Assembly: GCA_017451975.1 (NCBI GenBank)
Contig: JAFTNI010000138.1
Location: 1 to 17,542, forward strand
Source of the DNA: Clostridia bacterium
GTDB taxonomy: Bacteria; Bacillota; Clostridia; Oscillospirales; CAG-272
Reading direction: 5' to 3'
DNA length: 17,542 nt
Positions 7,038 to 15,094 of this stretch are shown here, piece after piece. A program made the position numbers and the translations under genes. Numbering within the stretch: position 1 is the first letter of the stretch; every line of letters begins with the position of its first letter. The notes beneath the pieces were generated by a model. That model was given only the letters and a program-made list of their open reading frames with translations. It searched no databases and was not told the DNA's origin.

Positions 7038-7056
7038 ATATAAGTATAAGTATATT

Positions 7057-7103
7057 TGCCGGAATGATATTGAATTGCGGGCGTTTTGCCATCATATTCG
7101 GCA
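7057..7103 (+). promoter_or_regulatory. Possible stem-loop in the rnc 5' leader
   Basis: The leader can fold by pairing TGCCG (7057-7061) with CGGCA (7099-7103), AAT (7063-7065) with ATT (7096-7098) and GAT (7066-7068) with ATC (7091-7093), with a one-base and a two-base bulge. The 22-nt apical part contains a small GGC/GCC helix. The stem ends about 10 nt before the AAAGGAG site. In Escherichia coli a leader hairpin upstream of rnc is cut by RNase III itself; a similar role here is inference. Confidence 0.4.
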
Positions 7104-7127
7104 TGAAATTTAAGAAAGGAGCAGGTT

Positions 7128-7850
7128 ATGTCGGAAAAGAAAAAATACAGCGCGCCGCCCATGCAGGGGCTGGAAGCAAGAATCGGTTATACGTTTGCCG
7201 ACAAAAGGCTCCTGCGCAACGCACTTTGCCATTCATCATATTCAAACGAGCGCAGAAGCGAGAACCTTTCCTCCAATGAAAGGCTCGAATTTCTGGGGGA
7301 TTCGGTTTTATCCATAATCACGAGCGAATACCTTTACATCTCTTTCCCCGAAAGCTCGGAGGGTGAGCTTTCCAATATGCGCCGCGAAGTTGTAGACAGC
7401 GCTTCGCTTACCGATTTTGCAAGGCAAATAGAGCTTGGCAAGTATATGCTTTTTGGCATAGGAGAAGAAAAAAACGGCGGCAGGGAAAGACCTTCCAACC
7501 TTGAAGATGCTTTCGAGGCGCTTGCCGCGGCTATGTACCTGGACGGTGGCTTTGAATGTGTAAAAAGGTTCTTTTTGCCGCTTGTGAAAAGCCGTGTGGA
7601 AAGCATTTTCAGCAAGCACAGGCTGAGCGACCCGAAATCGCTTTTACAGGAAATCGTTCAGCAGAACGGCGAAACGCTGCAATATGAAAAGGTGGGCGAA
7701 AGCGGGCCCGACCACGATAAGCGCTTCGCCTGCGTTGTAAAGCTAAACAGCAACGTGATAGGCAGGGGCTATGGCAAGCGCATACAGGAAGCGGAAGTGA
7801 ACGCAGCGCGCGATGCGCTCAAGCTCTTCGGGGAGCAGGTAACGGCATGA
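7128..7850 (+). CDS. rnc: Ribonuclease III
   Basis: Double-strand-specific endoribonuclease that processes rRNA precursors and structured mRNAs and sRNAs, acting as a dimer. The 240-aa protein has the RNase III domain (about 12-150) with the signature NERLEFLGDSVL (50-61), including E51, E54 and D58, and the second metal-binding pair D127 and E130 in LEDAFEALAAA. A double-stranded-RNA-binding domain fills about 168-236 (DPKSLLQE start, AEVNAARDALK end). All catalytic acids are present. ATG 7128 follows AAAGGAG. It is first in the long operon, and its stop overlaps the start of the radical SAM gene (ATGA at 7847-7850). The leader can form a hairpin that could be an autoregulatory target. Confidence 0.97.
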   Translation: MSEKKKYSAPPMQGLEARIGYTFADKRLLRNALCHSSYSNERRSENLSSNERLEFLGDSVLSIITSEYLYISFPESSEGELSNMRREVVDSASLTDFARQIELGKYMLFGIGEEKNGGRERPSNLEDAFEALAAAMYLDGGFECVKRFFLPLVKSRVESIFSKHRLSDPKSLLQEIVQQNGETLQYEKVGESGPDHDKRFACVVKLNSNVIGRGYGKRIQEAEVNAARDALKLFGEQVTA

Positions 7851-8866
7851 AGAAGCACAGGAACATACCCATATTTGTGCCGCACCTGGGCTGCCCGAAC
7901 ACCTGCGTTTTTTGCAACCAACGCAAAATTTCCGGGCACGAAAAGGCAGATTTCTCCTCTGTGGAAAAAGAGATAGAAGAGGCGCTTGCCACAATTCCGG
8001 CAGGGGTAGAGGTGCAGATAGCCTTTTTTGGCGGCAGCTTTACGGGTATAGACAGGGGAGATATGATATATCTTCTCGAAACCGCGAAAAAATATATAGA
8101 TGCGGGTAAGGTTGGCAGCATACGCCTTTCCACGCGCCCCGACTATATAGACGGAGAAATACTTGATATTCTTGAACGCTACGGCGTAAAAACAATAGAG
8201 CTTGGCATTCAGAGCATGAGCGATGAGGTGCTTAAAGCAAGCGGGCGCGGGCACACCGCGGCGCAAACAGAGCAAGCCTGCAAAATGATATGCGAGCGCG
8301 GATTTGAGCTTGTGGGGCAGATGATGACGGGCTTACCCGGCTCCGACCTTGAAAAAGATAAATATACGGCGGAAAGGATTTGCCAAATGGGTGCGCGCGG
8401 CGCGCGCATTTACCCAACGGTGGTTTTCCGCGGCACAGAGCTTGAAAATATGGCGCACCGCGGCGAATATGAAAGCCGAGAAATGGAAAAGGTCATAGCC
8501 GAGGGGGCAGAGCTTTTGCCTATATTCGCGCGCCACGGTGTTAAGATAATACGCATCGGCCTGCAGGCAAGCGAGCTGCTTACCGAGGGCGAGGAAACCG
8601 CAAGCCCCTACCACGAGGCAACGGGCGAGCTTATATGGTCGCGCGCATACAGAAACATGGCGGAAAATCTGCTTTTGCGCGCGGACACAAAGGGTAAGCT
8701 TGCCGTGATAACAGTGCCGAAGGGCGCAACCTCCAAAATGGTGGGGCAGAACAAAGAAAACGTGAAATACCTGAAGGAAAAATATTCTCTTTGGGGTGTA
8801 AAGGTGCTTGAAAACGATGAGTTTGAAAGCATTTCTATTGGTTTGACATTGGAAGAAAGGAAGTAA
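7847..8866 (+). CDS. Elp3-like radical SAM protein without acetyltransferase domain
   Basis: Radical S-adenosylmethionine enzyme of 339 aa. The [4Fe-4S] cluster motif is CPNTCVFC, with cysteines at 16, 20 and 23 (CX3CX2C). It is followed by the FGGSFT motif (61-66), which corresponds to the SAM-binding GGE region, and by STRPDYID and ELGIQSMSDEVL, as in the Elp3/coproporphyrinogen-oxidase-like branch. Archaeal and eukaryotic Elp3 adds a GNAT acetyltransferase domain; none is visible here, so true Elongator-type tRNA modification cannot be assumed. Orthologues between rnc and smc are common in Clostridia and are often named elongator complex protein 3; I know of no established substrate. It is translationally coupled to rnc and only 5 nt upstream of smc, which suggests a link to RNA metabolism. 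Confidence 0.88.
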   Translation: MKKHRNIPIFVPHLGCPNTCVFCNQRKISGHEKADFSSVEKEIEEALATIPAGVEVQIAFFGGSFTGIDRGDMIYLLETAKKYIDAGKVGSIRLSTRPDYIDGEILDILERYGVKTIELGIQSMSDEVLKASGRGHTAAQTEQACKMICERGFELVGQMMTGLPGSDLEKDKYTAERICQMGARGARIYPTVVFRGTELENMAHRGEYESREMEKVIAEGAELLPIFARHGVKIIRIGLQASELLTEGEETASPYHEATGELIWSRAYRNMAENLLLRADTKGKLAVITVPKGATSKMVGQNKENVKYLKEKYSLWGVKVLENDEFESISIGLTLEERK

Positions 8867-8871
8867 AACTT

Positions 8872-11800
8872 ATGCGATTGAAATCGCTGGAGCTTCAGGG
8901 CTTCAAATCGTTCCCCGATAAAACGGTCATAAATTTCAACCGCGGCATTACCGTAGTAGTCGGGCCTAACGGAAGCGGTAAATCCAATATTTCCGACGCG
9001 ATGCGTTGGGTGCTCGGCGAAATGTCATCAAAGAGCATTCGAGGCGTAAAGATGGAAGACGTTATCTTCGCGGGCTCGCATAAGCGAAGCCCTATGGGAT
9101 ATGCGGAGGTTTCCGTTGTTTTCGATAACAGCGAGGAGGCGGGCAAAAACGAAGAGCTCGCCGAATACGATGAAATCGTGGTAACGCGCCGCTACTACCG
9201 CGTGGGCGAAAGCGAATATTTTATAAACCGCAAAAGCGCGCGCCTGAAGGATATAGTAGAGCTCTTCCTTAACACGGGCCTTGGCAAAAACGGATATTCC
9301 ATTATAGGCCAGGGCAAGATTGCGGAAATTATTTCGCAGAAGAGCGAGGAGCGCAGGTCTGTTTTCGAGGAGGTTGCGGGTATTGCGAAATACCGCTACC
9401 AGAAAAACGAAGCGGAAAAGAAGCTTGCGGGCACAGACGAAAACCTTACGCGTATGGCAGACATCGTAAGCGAGCTGGAGGGGCGCATAGGCCCGCTCGA
9501 GCGCGACGCGGAAAAGGCTAAAAAATACCTTGAAATCTACGAAAAGAAGAAAGCGGCAGATATTTCGCTTTCGATTTACGATATAGAAAATGCTGGCAAA
9601 AGCGAAAAGGAGCTTGCCGAAAAGCTGACCTTTTCGAAGCACGAGCTTGATAGCTCTGATGAAACGCTTGCGGAAATGGACGAGGCAGACGAGCTGCTTT
9701 TTGAAAAAATACAGGTAAACAAGCTCAATTACGAGCGCGCCACGGCGAAAATAGCCGAGGTTACGGCAAAGCTTCACCAAGCGCAATCGGGAATACTTGT
9801 AAAAGAAAACGACCTTTCGCACTACCGCGCCGTACTGGATGGCGCGAAGGAAAAGCTTTCCACGCTGGAAGCCTCTATAAACGGCGCCGATGCCGAATAC
9901 CGCGCGCGCCTGGCTGAATACACGGCGGCGGAAAAGGCTAAGAGAGAAACGGAAGCATCGCTTGCCGAAATAACGGCGGCGCTTGCCGAAATCGCTTCTC
10001 AGCTCAGGGGCATAGACGCTGAAAAAGCGGAAATTGCGAAGGATATAGAGCTTCTCAATTCGCAAACGGTAGAAGCGCGCGTTGCCTTCTCCGTTGCAAA
10101 ATCGCAAAGGGAAGCGGGCGAGCAGAAATGCCGCGAGCTTGGCGAAAATATTGCAAAATACGAGGAAGATACAAAAATGCTTTCTGCGCGCATAGAAAAG
10201 GCGCGCGCGAAAATAGACGGTTACGCCGCAAAGGAAAAGGGCTTTAACGATGAAGTAGCCTCGCTCGACGCACTGCGCGCCGAAAACGAGAGGGAAAACG
10301 CCATTCTCGCAGAAAAGAAGAGCAAAATTTTTATAGATATTTCCCAAACGAAGGTAAAAATACAGAACCTTATAAATATGGAGGAGCTTTTCGAGGGCTA
10401 CTCCCGCGCGGTAAAATTTGTTATGAACGCGCACAAAACGGGCAAAATACTCACGTCCGAGGGCGCAAAGCCGACGATATACGGCCCCGTTTCGCTTCTT
10501 TTTGAGGTTGATACGCAGTATTCGCTCGCCGTGGAAACGGCGCTCGGCGGCGCTTTGCAAAACATAGTTACGGAGGATGAAGCGGGCGCAAAGGCAGCCA
10601 TTGCCTACCTCAAGCGCCAGAACGGGGGCAGGGCAACGTTTTGCCCCGTAACCACCGTGAACGGCACAGAGCTTGACGCAGACAAAATGATGCTCACGGC
10701 GAAGCGCGGCTTTGTTGCCGTTGCCTCGCGCCTTGTACGCGCCGACAGCAAGTTTGCGGGCATAATACGCAATATGCTAGGCAGAATTATAGTGGCAGAC
10801 AATATCGATAACGCGGCGAAGCTTGCCCGCGCGCTCGATTTCCGCTATAAGATAGTTACGCTCGACGGACAGGTTGTAAACGCTGGCGGTTCGTTTACGG
10901 GCGGCTCGGCGCAGAACGGAAGCGGTATGCTTTCCCGCCGCGCGCAGATAGAAAAAATGCAGGCAGACGTTGCCGCTATGGAAAAGGAAATGGCAGCTAT
11001 TGTTGCCGATATAAAGAAAAACGAAGCGGCAATGTTGGAGCTTAAAAAGAAGAAAGACAGTATTCTCACAAGTCTTTCCGTGCTGCACACCATGAAGGAA
11101 GCGGAATCTACCCAGCTTCAGGTGCTCGTTTCCACGGGCAAGGGCATGGAAGCCACGCTTGCGGGCATACGCGAGGAGTACGACGCACTTGCGGGCAAGG
11201 CGGCAAGAAACGCGGGCGAAGCCAAGGCGCTTTCCGAAAAGGAAAAGCAATATGCCGAGCAGATTGCCAAGCTTTCCGAGCGCGCAGAGCGCCTTTCCGC
11301 AGAGCGCGAAAAGCTTACTGCCGAGGAGCTTCTGGGCCGCACGCAGCAAAGCGAAAAGAGCGTGGCTCTTGCAAGAGAAGAAAAGAACCTGGAGCTTCTG
11401 CTTTCCGTTGCCGAAACGGCAAAGGGCAAGGCAGAGGATTACGCGCTTCGCCGCGAGGAGCTTACAGAAAGCGTGGCGCTTGCCACTGGCAATATAGCGG
11501 CGGCAAACGCCGAAATAGAGGCTTACCGCACGACTATTGCCACGGCGGGCGGTACCGTTGCAGGGCTTGAACGCGAAAAAGCGGAGCTTTCCGCGCTCTC
11601 GCTTCGCATGGAGCAGGAGCAATCGCGCAACCGTGCAAAGCAGAAAGAGCTTTCACATAAGCGAGAGCTTATTTTCCGCGAATATACGCGCATAGAATCG
11701 GCGCACAAGAGCGCGCAGGAAAAGAAAGATAAGCTGCTTTCCTTCCTTTGGGATGAATACGAGCTTTCCTTCAGCGCCGCTTGCGCACTGGGCTATGAAA

Positions 11801-12495
11801 AGGTGACGGAAGAAAACCGTACCGCCGTTGTTTCCGAGCAGGCAAAATGCCGCGAAAGAATACGCGCGCTAGGCAATGTGAACGTGGGCGCTATAGAGGA
11901 ATATAAGGAGGTAAGCGAGCGCTACACCTTCCTTTCGGCGCAGATATCCGACCTTAAAACCTCGAAAGAGGAGCTTACGAAAATAATCTTCTCGCTCGAA
12001 GAACAAATGCGCCGCGATTTTGCCGCGACCATTCAGCTTGTAAACACACATTTCGGGGCGGTTTTTGCCGAGCTTTTCGGCGGCGGCAAAGCAGAAATTT
12101 CGCTTACAGACCCCGAAAACGTGCTTGAATCGGGCATAGAAATAAAGGCGGCGCCCCCCGGCAAGGTGATAAAGAGCCTTTCGCTTCTTTCTGGCGGCGA
12201 GCAGGCGTTTATAGCTATTGCGCTTTATTTCGCCATTATGAAGGTAAGCCCCGCGCCCTTCTGCATTATGGACGAGATAGAGGCGGCGCTCGACGAGGTA
12301 AACGTAGATAAATTTGCGGATTACGTTAAGAAGTATTCCGAAAAAACACAGTTTGTTATAATCACGCACCGCCGCGGCACAATGGAGGTGGCAGACACAC
12401 TCTATGGCGTGACGATGCACGAAAAGGGAATTTCGCAGGTGCTTTCCGTAGATATTGCGGAAATTGAAAAGAAAACAGGCGTTGTTCTTAACTGA
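8872..12495 (+). CDS. smc: Chromosome segregation ATPase SMC
   Basis: Condensin ATPase that, with ScpA and ScpB (not in this window), extrudes DNA loops and helps to segregate the chromosome. The 1207-aa length is typical. The N-terminal head has Walker A GPNGSGKS (31-38) and a Q-loop region near NRKSARLKDIVELF. Two long coiled-coil arms (about 170-500 and 690-1020), rich in Ala, Glu and Lys, flank the hinge (about 500-690), which contains the glycine-rich FTGGSAQNGSG. The C-terminal head carries the ABC signature LSGGEQ (1106-1111), Walker B FCIMDE (1130-1135), the D-loop ALDE and ITHRRGTME with the switch histidine. ATG 8872 has an AAAGGAAG site that overlaps the end of the radical SAM gene. 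It is followed 11 nt later by ftsY, the usual clostridial order. Confidence 0.97.
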   Translation: MRLKSLELQGFKSFPDKTVINFNRGITVVVGPNGSGKSNISDAMRWVLGEMSSKSIRGVKMEDVIFAGSHKRSPMGYAEVSVVFDNSEEAGKNEELAEYDEIVVTRRYYRVGESEYFINRKSARLKDIVELFLNTGLGKNGYSIIGQGKIAEIISQKSEERRSVFEEVAGIAKYRYQKNEAEKKLAGTDENLTRMADIVSELEGRIGPLERDAEKAKKYLEIYEKKKAADISLSIYDIENAGKSEKELAEKLTFSKHELDSSDETLAEMDEADELLFEKIQVNKLNYERATAKIAEVTAKLHQAQSGILVKENDLSHYRAVLDGAKEKLSTLEASINGADAEYRARLAEYTAAEKAKRETEASLAEITAALAEIASQLRGIDAEKAEIAKDIELLNSQTVEARVAFSVAKSQREAGEQKCRELGENIAKYEEDTKMLSARIEKARAKIDGYAAKEKGFNDEVASLDALRAENERENAILAEKKSKIFIDISQTKVKIQNLINMEELFEGYSRAVKFVMNAHKTGKILTSEGAKPTIYGPVSLLFEVDTQYSLAVETALGGALQNIVTEDEAGAKAAIAYLKRQNGGRATFCPVTTVNGTELDADKMMLTAKRGFVAVASRLVRADSKFAGIIRNMLGRIIVADNIDNAAKLARALDFRYKIVTLDGQVVNAGGSFTGGSAQNGSGMLSRRAQIEKMQADVAAMEKEMAAIVADIKKNEAAMLELKKKKDSILTSLSVLHTMKEAESTQLQVLVSTGKGMEATLAGIREEYDALAGKAARNAGEAKALSEKEKQYAEQIAKLSERAERLSAEREKLTAEELLGRTQQSEKSVALAREEKNLELLLSVAETAKGKAEDYALRREELTESVALATGNIAAANAEIEAYRTTIATAGGTVAGLEREKAELSALSLRMEQEQSRNRAKQKELSHKRELIFREYTRIESAHKSAQEKKDKLLSFLWDEYELSFSAACALGYEKVTEENRTAVVSEQAKCRERIRALGNVNVGAIEEYKEVSERYTFLSAQISDLKTSKEELTKIIFSLEEQMRRDFAATIQLVNTHFGAVFAELFGGGKAEISLTDPENVLESGIEIKAAPPGKVIKSLSLLSGGEQAFIAIALYFAIMKVSPAPFCIMDEIEAALDEVNVDKFADYVKKYSEKTQFVIITHRRGTMEVADTLYGVTMHEKGISQVLSVDIAEIEKKTGVVLN

Positions 12496-12506
12496 GAGGA
12501 GTAAAT

Positions 12507-13415
12507 ATGGGATTTTTTGATAAACTCAAAGCAGGTCTTTCAAAGACTAAAAATGCATTCGTTGAAAGAATCAACGACCTTTTCCGCGCTTTCGTAGAGG
12601 TGGACGAGGATATGATGGATGAGCTTGAGGAAATACTCATCACGGCAGACATCGGTGTAGAGGCGGCAGAAGCCATTCTCGACGAGCTGCGCGACAGAAT
12701 TGCAGTAAACTATATTACAGACCCGAGAGTTGCGCGCGAGGAGCTTTTCTCCATTCTTCGCGGAATGATAGGCGAGGGTGAGCCCATAGCCGAAGAAAAG
12801 GGCAAAATGACGGTAATTCTCGTGATAGGCGTAAACGGCGTTGGTAAAACGACCTCTATTGCGAAAATTGCAAACGTAATGAAGAAAAAACGCAAAAAAG
12901 TGCTTCTTGCGGCGGCAGATACATTCCGCGCGGCGGCTATAGACCAGCTTGAAGTCTGGGCAGACAGAGTGGGCGTGGATATTATACGCCACACAGAAGG
13001 CTCCGACCCTGCGGCGGTTGTATTCGACGCGGCGGCAGCAGCTAAAAAGCGCGATGCAGACGTGCTTATCATAGACACAGCGGGCAGACTCCACAATAAG
13101 AAAAACCTTATGGCAGAGCTTGCGAAGATCAACAGAGTTATCGACCGCGAGCTTCCCGATGCCGTGCGCGAAACTCTTCTCGTGCTCGATGCTACCACGG
13201 GTCAGAACGCGCTTATTCAGGCGAAGGAATTTAAAAACGCCGCAAATATTACGGGTCTTGTGCTCACGAAGCTCGACGGCACGGCAAAGGGCGGCATAGT
13301 AATTTCTATCAAAAACGAGCTTGGCATACCCGTTAAATTCATCGGCGTAGGCGAGAAGATGGACGACCTCGAGGAATTTAATGCAAAAGACTTCGTTGCC
13401 GCGCTCTTTGAATGA
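12507..13415 (+). CDS. ftsY: Signal recognition particle receptor FtsY
   Basis: SRP GTPase that docks SRP-ribosome complexes at the membrane for co-translational insertion. The 302-aa protein has an amphipathic N-terminus (GFFDKLKAGLSKTKNAF), a helical N domain (about 1-95) and the G domain. G1 is GVNGVGKT (108-115), the insertion-box region includes DTFRAAAIDQLE (138-149), G3 is DTAGRLH (190-196), and G4 is TKLDG (254-258). The C-terminal IGVGEKMDDLEEF is typical. It lacks the long acidic A domain of enterobacterial FtsY, as many Gram-positive proteins do, so the N-terminal helix probably anchors it. It starts at ATG 12507 behind GAGGAG. Its stop overlaps the ribosome binding site of the next gene. 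Confidence 0.97.
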   Translation: MGFFDKLKAGLSKTKNAFVERINDLFRAFVEVDEDMMDELEEILITADIGVEAAEAILDELRDRIAVNYITDPRVAREELFSILRGMIGEGEPIAEEKGKMTVILVIGVNGVGKTTSIAKIANVMKKKRKKVLLAAADTFRAAAIDQLEVWADRVGVDIIRHTEGSDPAAVVFDAAAAAKKRDADVLIIDTAGRLHNKKNLMAELAKINRVIDRELPDAVRETLLVLDATTGQNALIQAKEFKNAANITGLVLTKLDGTAKGGIVISIKNELGIPVKFIGVGEKMDDLEEFNAKDFVAALFE

Positions 13416-13420
13416 GGTGA
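13414..13420 (+). promoter_or_regulatory. Ribosome binding site that sets the XTP/dITP diphosphatase start
   Basis: GAGGTGA, overlapping the ftsY stop codon, lies 5 nt before ATG 13426. The frame is open back to an ATG at 13381 inside ftsY, and there is an ATG at 13420 that sits on the site itself. Only 13426 gives both correct spacing and the normal N-terminus MEIVLASNNK. Confidence 0.75.
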
Positions 13421-13425
13421 TGCAA

Positions 13426-14052
13426 ATGGAGATAGTACTTGCTTCAAATAACAAGCACAAGGTAGTGGAGCTTGAATATTTTATAAATAAGATGTGCGCG
13501 GAAAAGGGGCTTGAAGCAATAAAGGTGCTCACCCTGCGCGATATCGGCTTTAACGATGATATAGTTGAGGACGGCGAAACCTTTGAAGAAAACGCATTCA
13601 TAAAAGCAAGCACAGTTGCGAGAATGGGGTATATCGGCGTTGCCGACGATTCCGGCCTTTGCGTAGATGCGCTCGGCGGCGAGCCCGGTGTTTACTCCGC
13701 GCGCTACTCCGGCGAGCCCTGCGACGACCGCAGAAACAACGAGCTTCTGCTTTTTAAAATGAAGGACGTTCCTGCGGAAAAACGCACGGCTAAGTTCGTT
13801 TCCACGATAGCCTTCGCTTTCCCGGGGGAGCCGGGCAAAGGCTTCGTTTGCCGCGGAGAATGCCCCGGTACGATACTTTTCGATTACCGCGGCACGGGCG
13901 GCTTTGGCTACGACCCACTTTTCCTCTACGAGCCGCTTGGCAAGACCTTTGCAGAGGTTAACGCAGAGGAAAAGAACGCAATAAGCCACAGAGCGAGAGC
14001 TATGGCGCTTTTTGCGGAGATGTTTTCCAAGGAAATACAGAAAAGAAAATAA
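13426..14052 (+). CDS. rdgB: XTP/dITP diphosphatase (RdgB/HAM1 family)
   Basis: House-cleaning pyrophosphatase that hydrolyses non-canonical purine triphosphates (XTP, ITP, dITP) to the monophosphates and so keeps them out of DNA and RNA. The 208-aa protein shows the family motifs in order: SNNKHK near the N-terminus (7-12), FEENAFIKA, the metal and base-binding DDSGLCVDALGGEPGVYSARY (74-94, with the catalytic aspartates), GGFGYDPLF (158-166) and the C-terminal SHRARA (187-192). A modest insertion (about 20-32, FINKMCAEKGLEA) lengthens the first segment compared with short relatives. It lies 10 nt after ftsY and 25 nt before yhbY, inside the operon. Confidence 0.94.
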   Translation: MEIVLASNNKHKVVELEYFINKMCAEKGLEAIKVLTLRDIGFNDDIVEDGETFEENAFIKASTVARMGYIGVADDSGLCVDALGGEPGVYSARYSGEPCDDRRNNELLLFKMKDVPAEKRTAKFVSTIAFAFPGEPGKGFVCRGECPGTILFDYRGTGGFGYDPLFLYEPLGKTFAEVNAEEKNAISHRARAMALFAEMFSKEIQKRK

Positions 14053-14077
14053 TAAAAATTATATAAAGGAAAAAATT

Positions 14078-14491
14078 ATGCTTACTAGCAAACAGCGCGC
14101 GTACCTTCGCGGTCGCGCAAACGATTACGATACGATATTTCAGGTTGGCAAGGGCGGTATTAACGAAAATATGCTCGAGCAGATAGATAACGCGCTCGAA
14201 GCGCGCGAGCTTATAAAGCTCCGCACGCTCGAAAACAGCGATTTCTTTGCACGCGAAGCGGCTGAAACTATTTCAGAAGAGCTTGGCGCAGATGTTGTAA
14301 GCGTTGTGGGCTCCCGTTTCGTGCTTTACAGAGAATCGAAAAAGAACAAGAAATTCGACCTTGAAAAGCTTTGCGAAATAGCGGAAGAAAAGAAGCCTGC
14401 AAAGAAAATAGTTAAACCCGGCTATAAGGCGAGAGCGAAAAGCGAGAAAAAGCCCGCTTTCGATAAGCCGAAAACATTTAAAAAGAGATAA
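14078..14491 (+). CDS. yhbY: YhbY/CRM-domain RNA-binding protein with a basic C-terminal tail
   Basis: Ribosome-associated RNA-binding protein of 137 aa. The CRM (CRS1-YhbY) domain covers about 1-86: LTSKQRAYLRGRAND, the RNA-contacting GKGG loop (24-27), LIKLRTLEN and the closing VVGSRFVLYRE. In Escherichia coli YhbY associates with pre-50S particles. Most bacterial YhbY proteins end soon after this domain; here about 50 further residues (88-137) are rich in Lys, Arg and Pro (for example KPGYKARAKSEKK) and look disordered and RNA-binding. ATG 14078 follows AAAGGA. The frame extends upstream into the previous gene, but no codon there has a ribosome site. It lies with rnc and rsfS in a ribosome-linked operon. 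Confidence 0.93.
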   Translation: MLTSKQRAYLRGRANDYDTIFQVGKGGINENMLEQIDNALEARELIKLRTLENSDFFAREAAETISEELGADVVSVVGSRFVLYRESKKNKKFDLEKLCEIAEEKKPAKKIVKPGYKARAKSEKKPAFDKPKTFKKR

Positions 14492-14497
14492 CGCGCT

Positions 14498-15094
14498 ATG
14501 AGAACAGGTATTTTTGGCGGAACTTTTTCGCCTATACACAATGGACACATAAAAGCGGCGAAAGCCTTTCTTTCCGAGCTTTCGCTCGACGTTCTCTACG
14601 TTATACCCGATAGAATTCCACCGCACAAGCAGATTTCGGGAAACGACGACCCCTGGCTTCGCCTTGAAATGGTGAAAAAAGCCTTTGAAGATGAAGAAAA
14701 GATAGTTGTTACCGACGTGGAGCTTCGCCGCGAGGGAAAAAGCTACACAGTGGAAACTCTGCCCGAATTTACGGGCAACGGCGAGCTTTTTATGCTTATC
14801 GGCACAGATATGTTCCTTTCCTTCGACAGATGGTACAGGTTCCGCGATATCTTCGCCATGTGCTCCCTGGTGCTTATGGTGCGCGAAAGCCGCGAAAGCT
14901 CTCTTCGCGCTGAGATAGATGCAAAAAAGGCGATTTATGAAAGCATGGGCGCGAAGATATACGAGCTTACGGCAGAGCCTTTTCCCATTTCCTCCACAGA
15001 GCTTCGCGCGAAAATCGCCGCAGGCGAGGACACTGGCGAATACCTGCCCGAATGCGTGCGCAGATTTATAGACGAAAAGGGGCTTTACCGATGA
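14498..15094 (+). CDS. nadD: Nicotinate-nucleotide adenylyltransferase
   Basis: Converts nicotinate mononucleotide and ATP to deamido-NAD in NAD synthesis. The 198-aa nucleotidyltransferase has the Rossmann-like signature GGTFSPIHNGH (7-17), which is the family GGTFDPIHxGH with Ser in place of Asp at residue 11. It also has PPHKQ (41-45, substrate-binding loop), the internal IGTDMF (101-106) and the C-terminal ISSTELR (164-170), equivalent to the ISST-x-(I/L)-R motif. Length and order match bacterial NadD. It begins 6 nt after yhbY, and its stop overlaps the yqeK start (ATGA at 15091-15094). The nadD-yqeK pairing is a hallmark of Bacillota. Confidence 0.95.
   Translation: MRTGIFGGTFSPIHNGHIKAAKAFLSELSLDVLYVIPDRIPPHKQISGNDDPWLRLEMVKKAFEDEEKIVVTDVELRREGKSYTVETLPEFTGNGELFMLIGTDMFLSFDRWYRFRDIFAMCSLVLMVRESRESSLRAEIDAKKAIYESMGAKIYELTAEPFPISSTELRAKIAAGEDTGEYLPECVRRFIDEKGLYR

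Noticed and set aside
8392..8408. Palindrome TGCGCGCGGCGCGCGCA
   Set aside because: It encodes the repeated Gly-Ala-Arg of the radical SAM protein. Alternating GC codons explain it, and it lies inside a conserved gene without a T-run.
9028..10560. A 510-codon open frame on the minus strand inside smc, and similar long antisense frames at 867-1967, 12540-13613 and 15253-16602
   Set aside because: These are shadows of the real genes. The sense genes avoid TTA, CTA and TCA codons, which leaves the antisense frame open. The translations are rich in Arg, Phe, Tyr and Cys without recognisable domains or ribosome sites.
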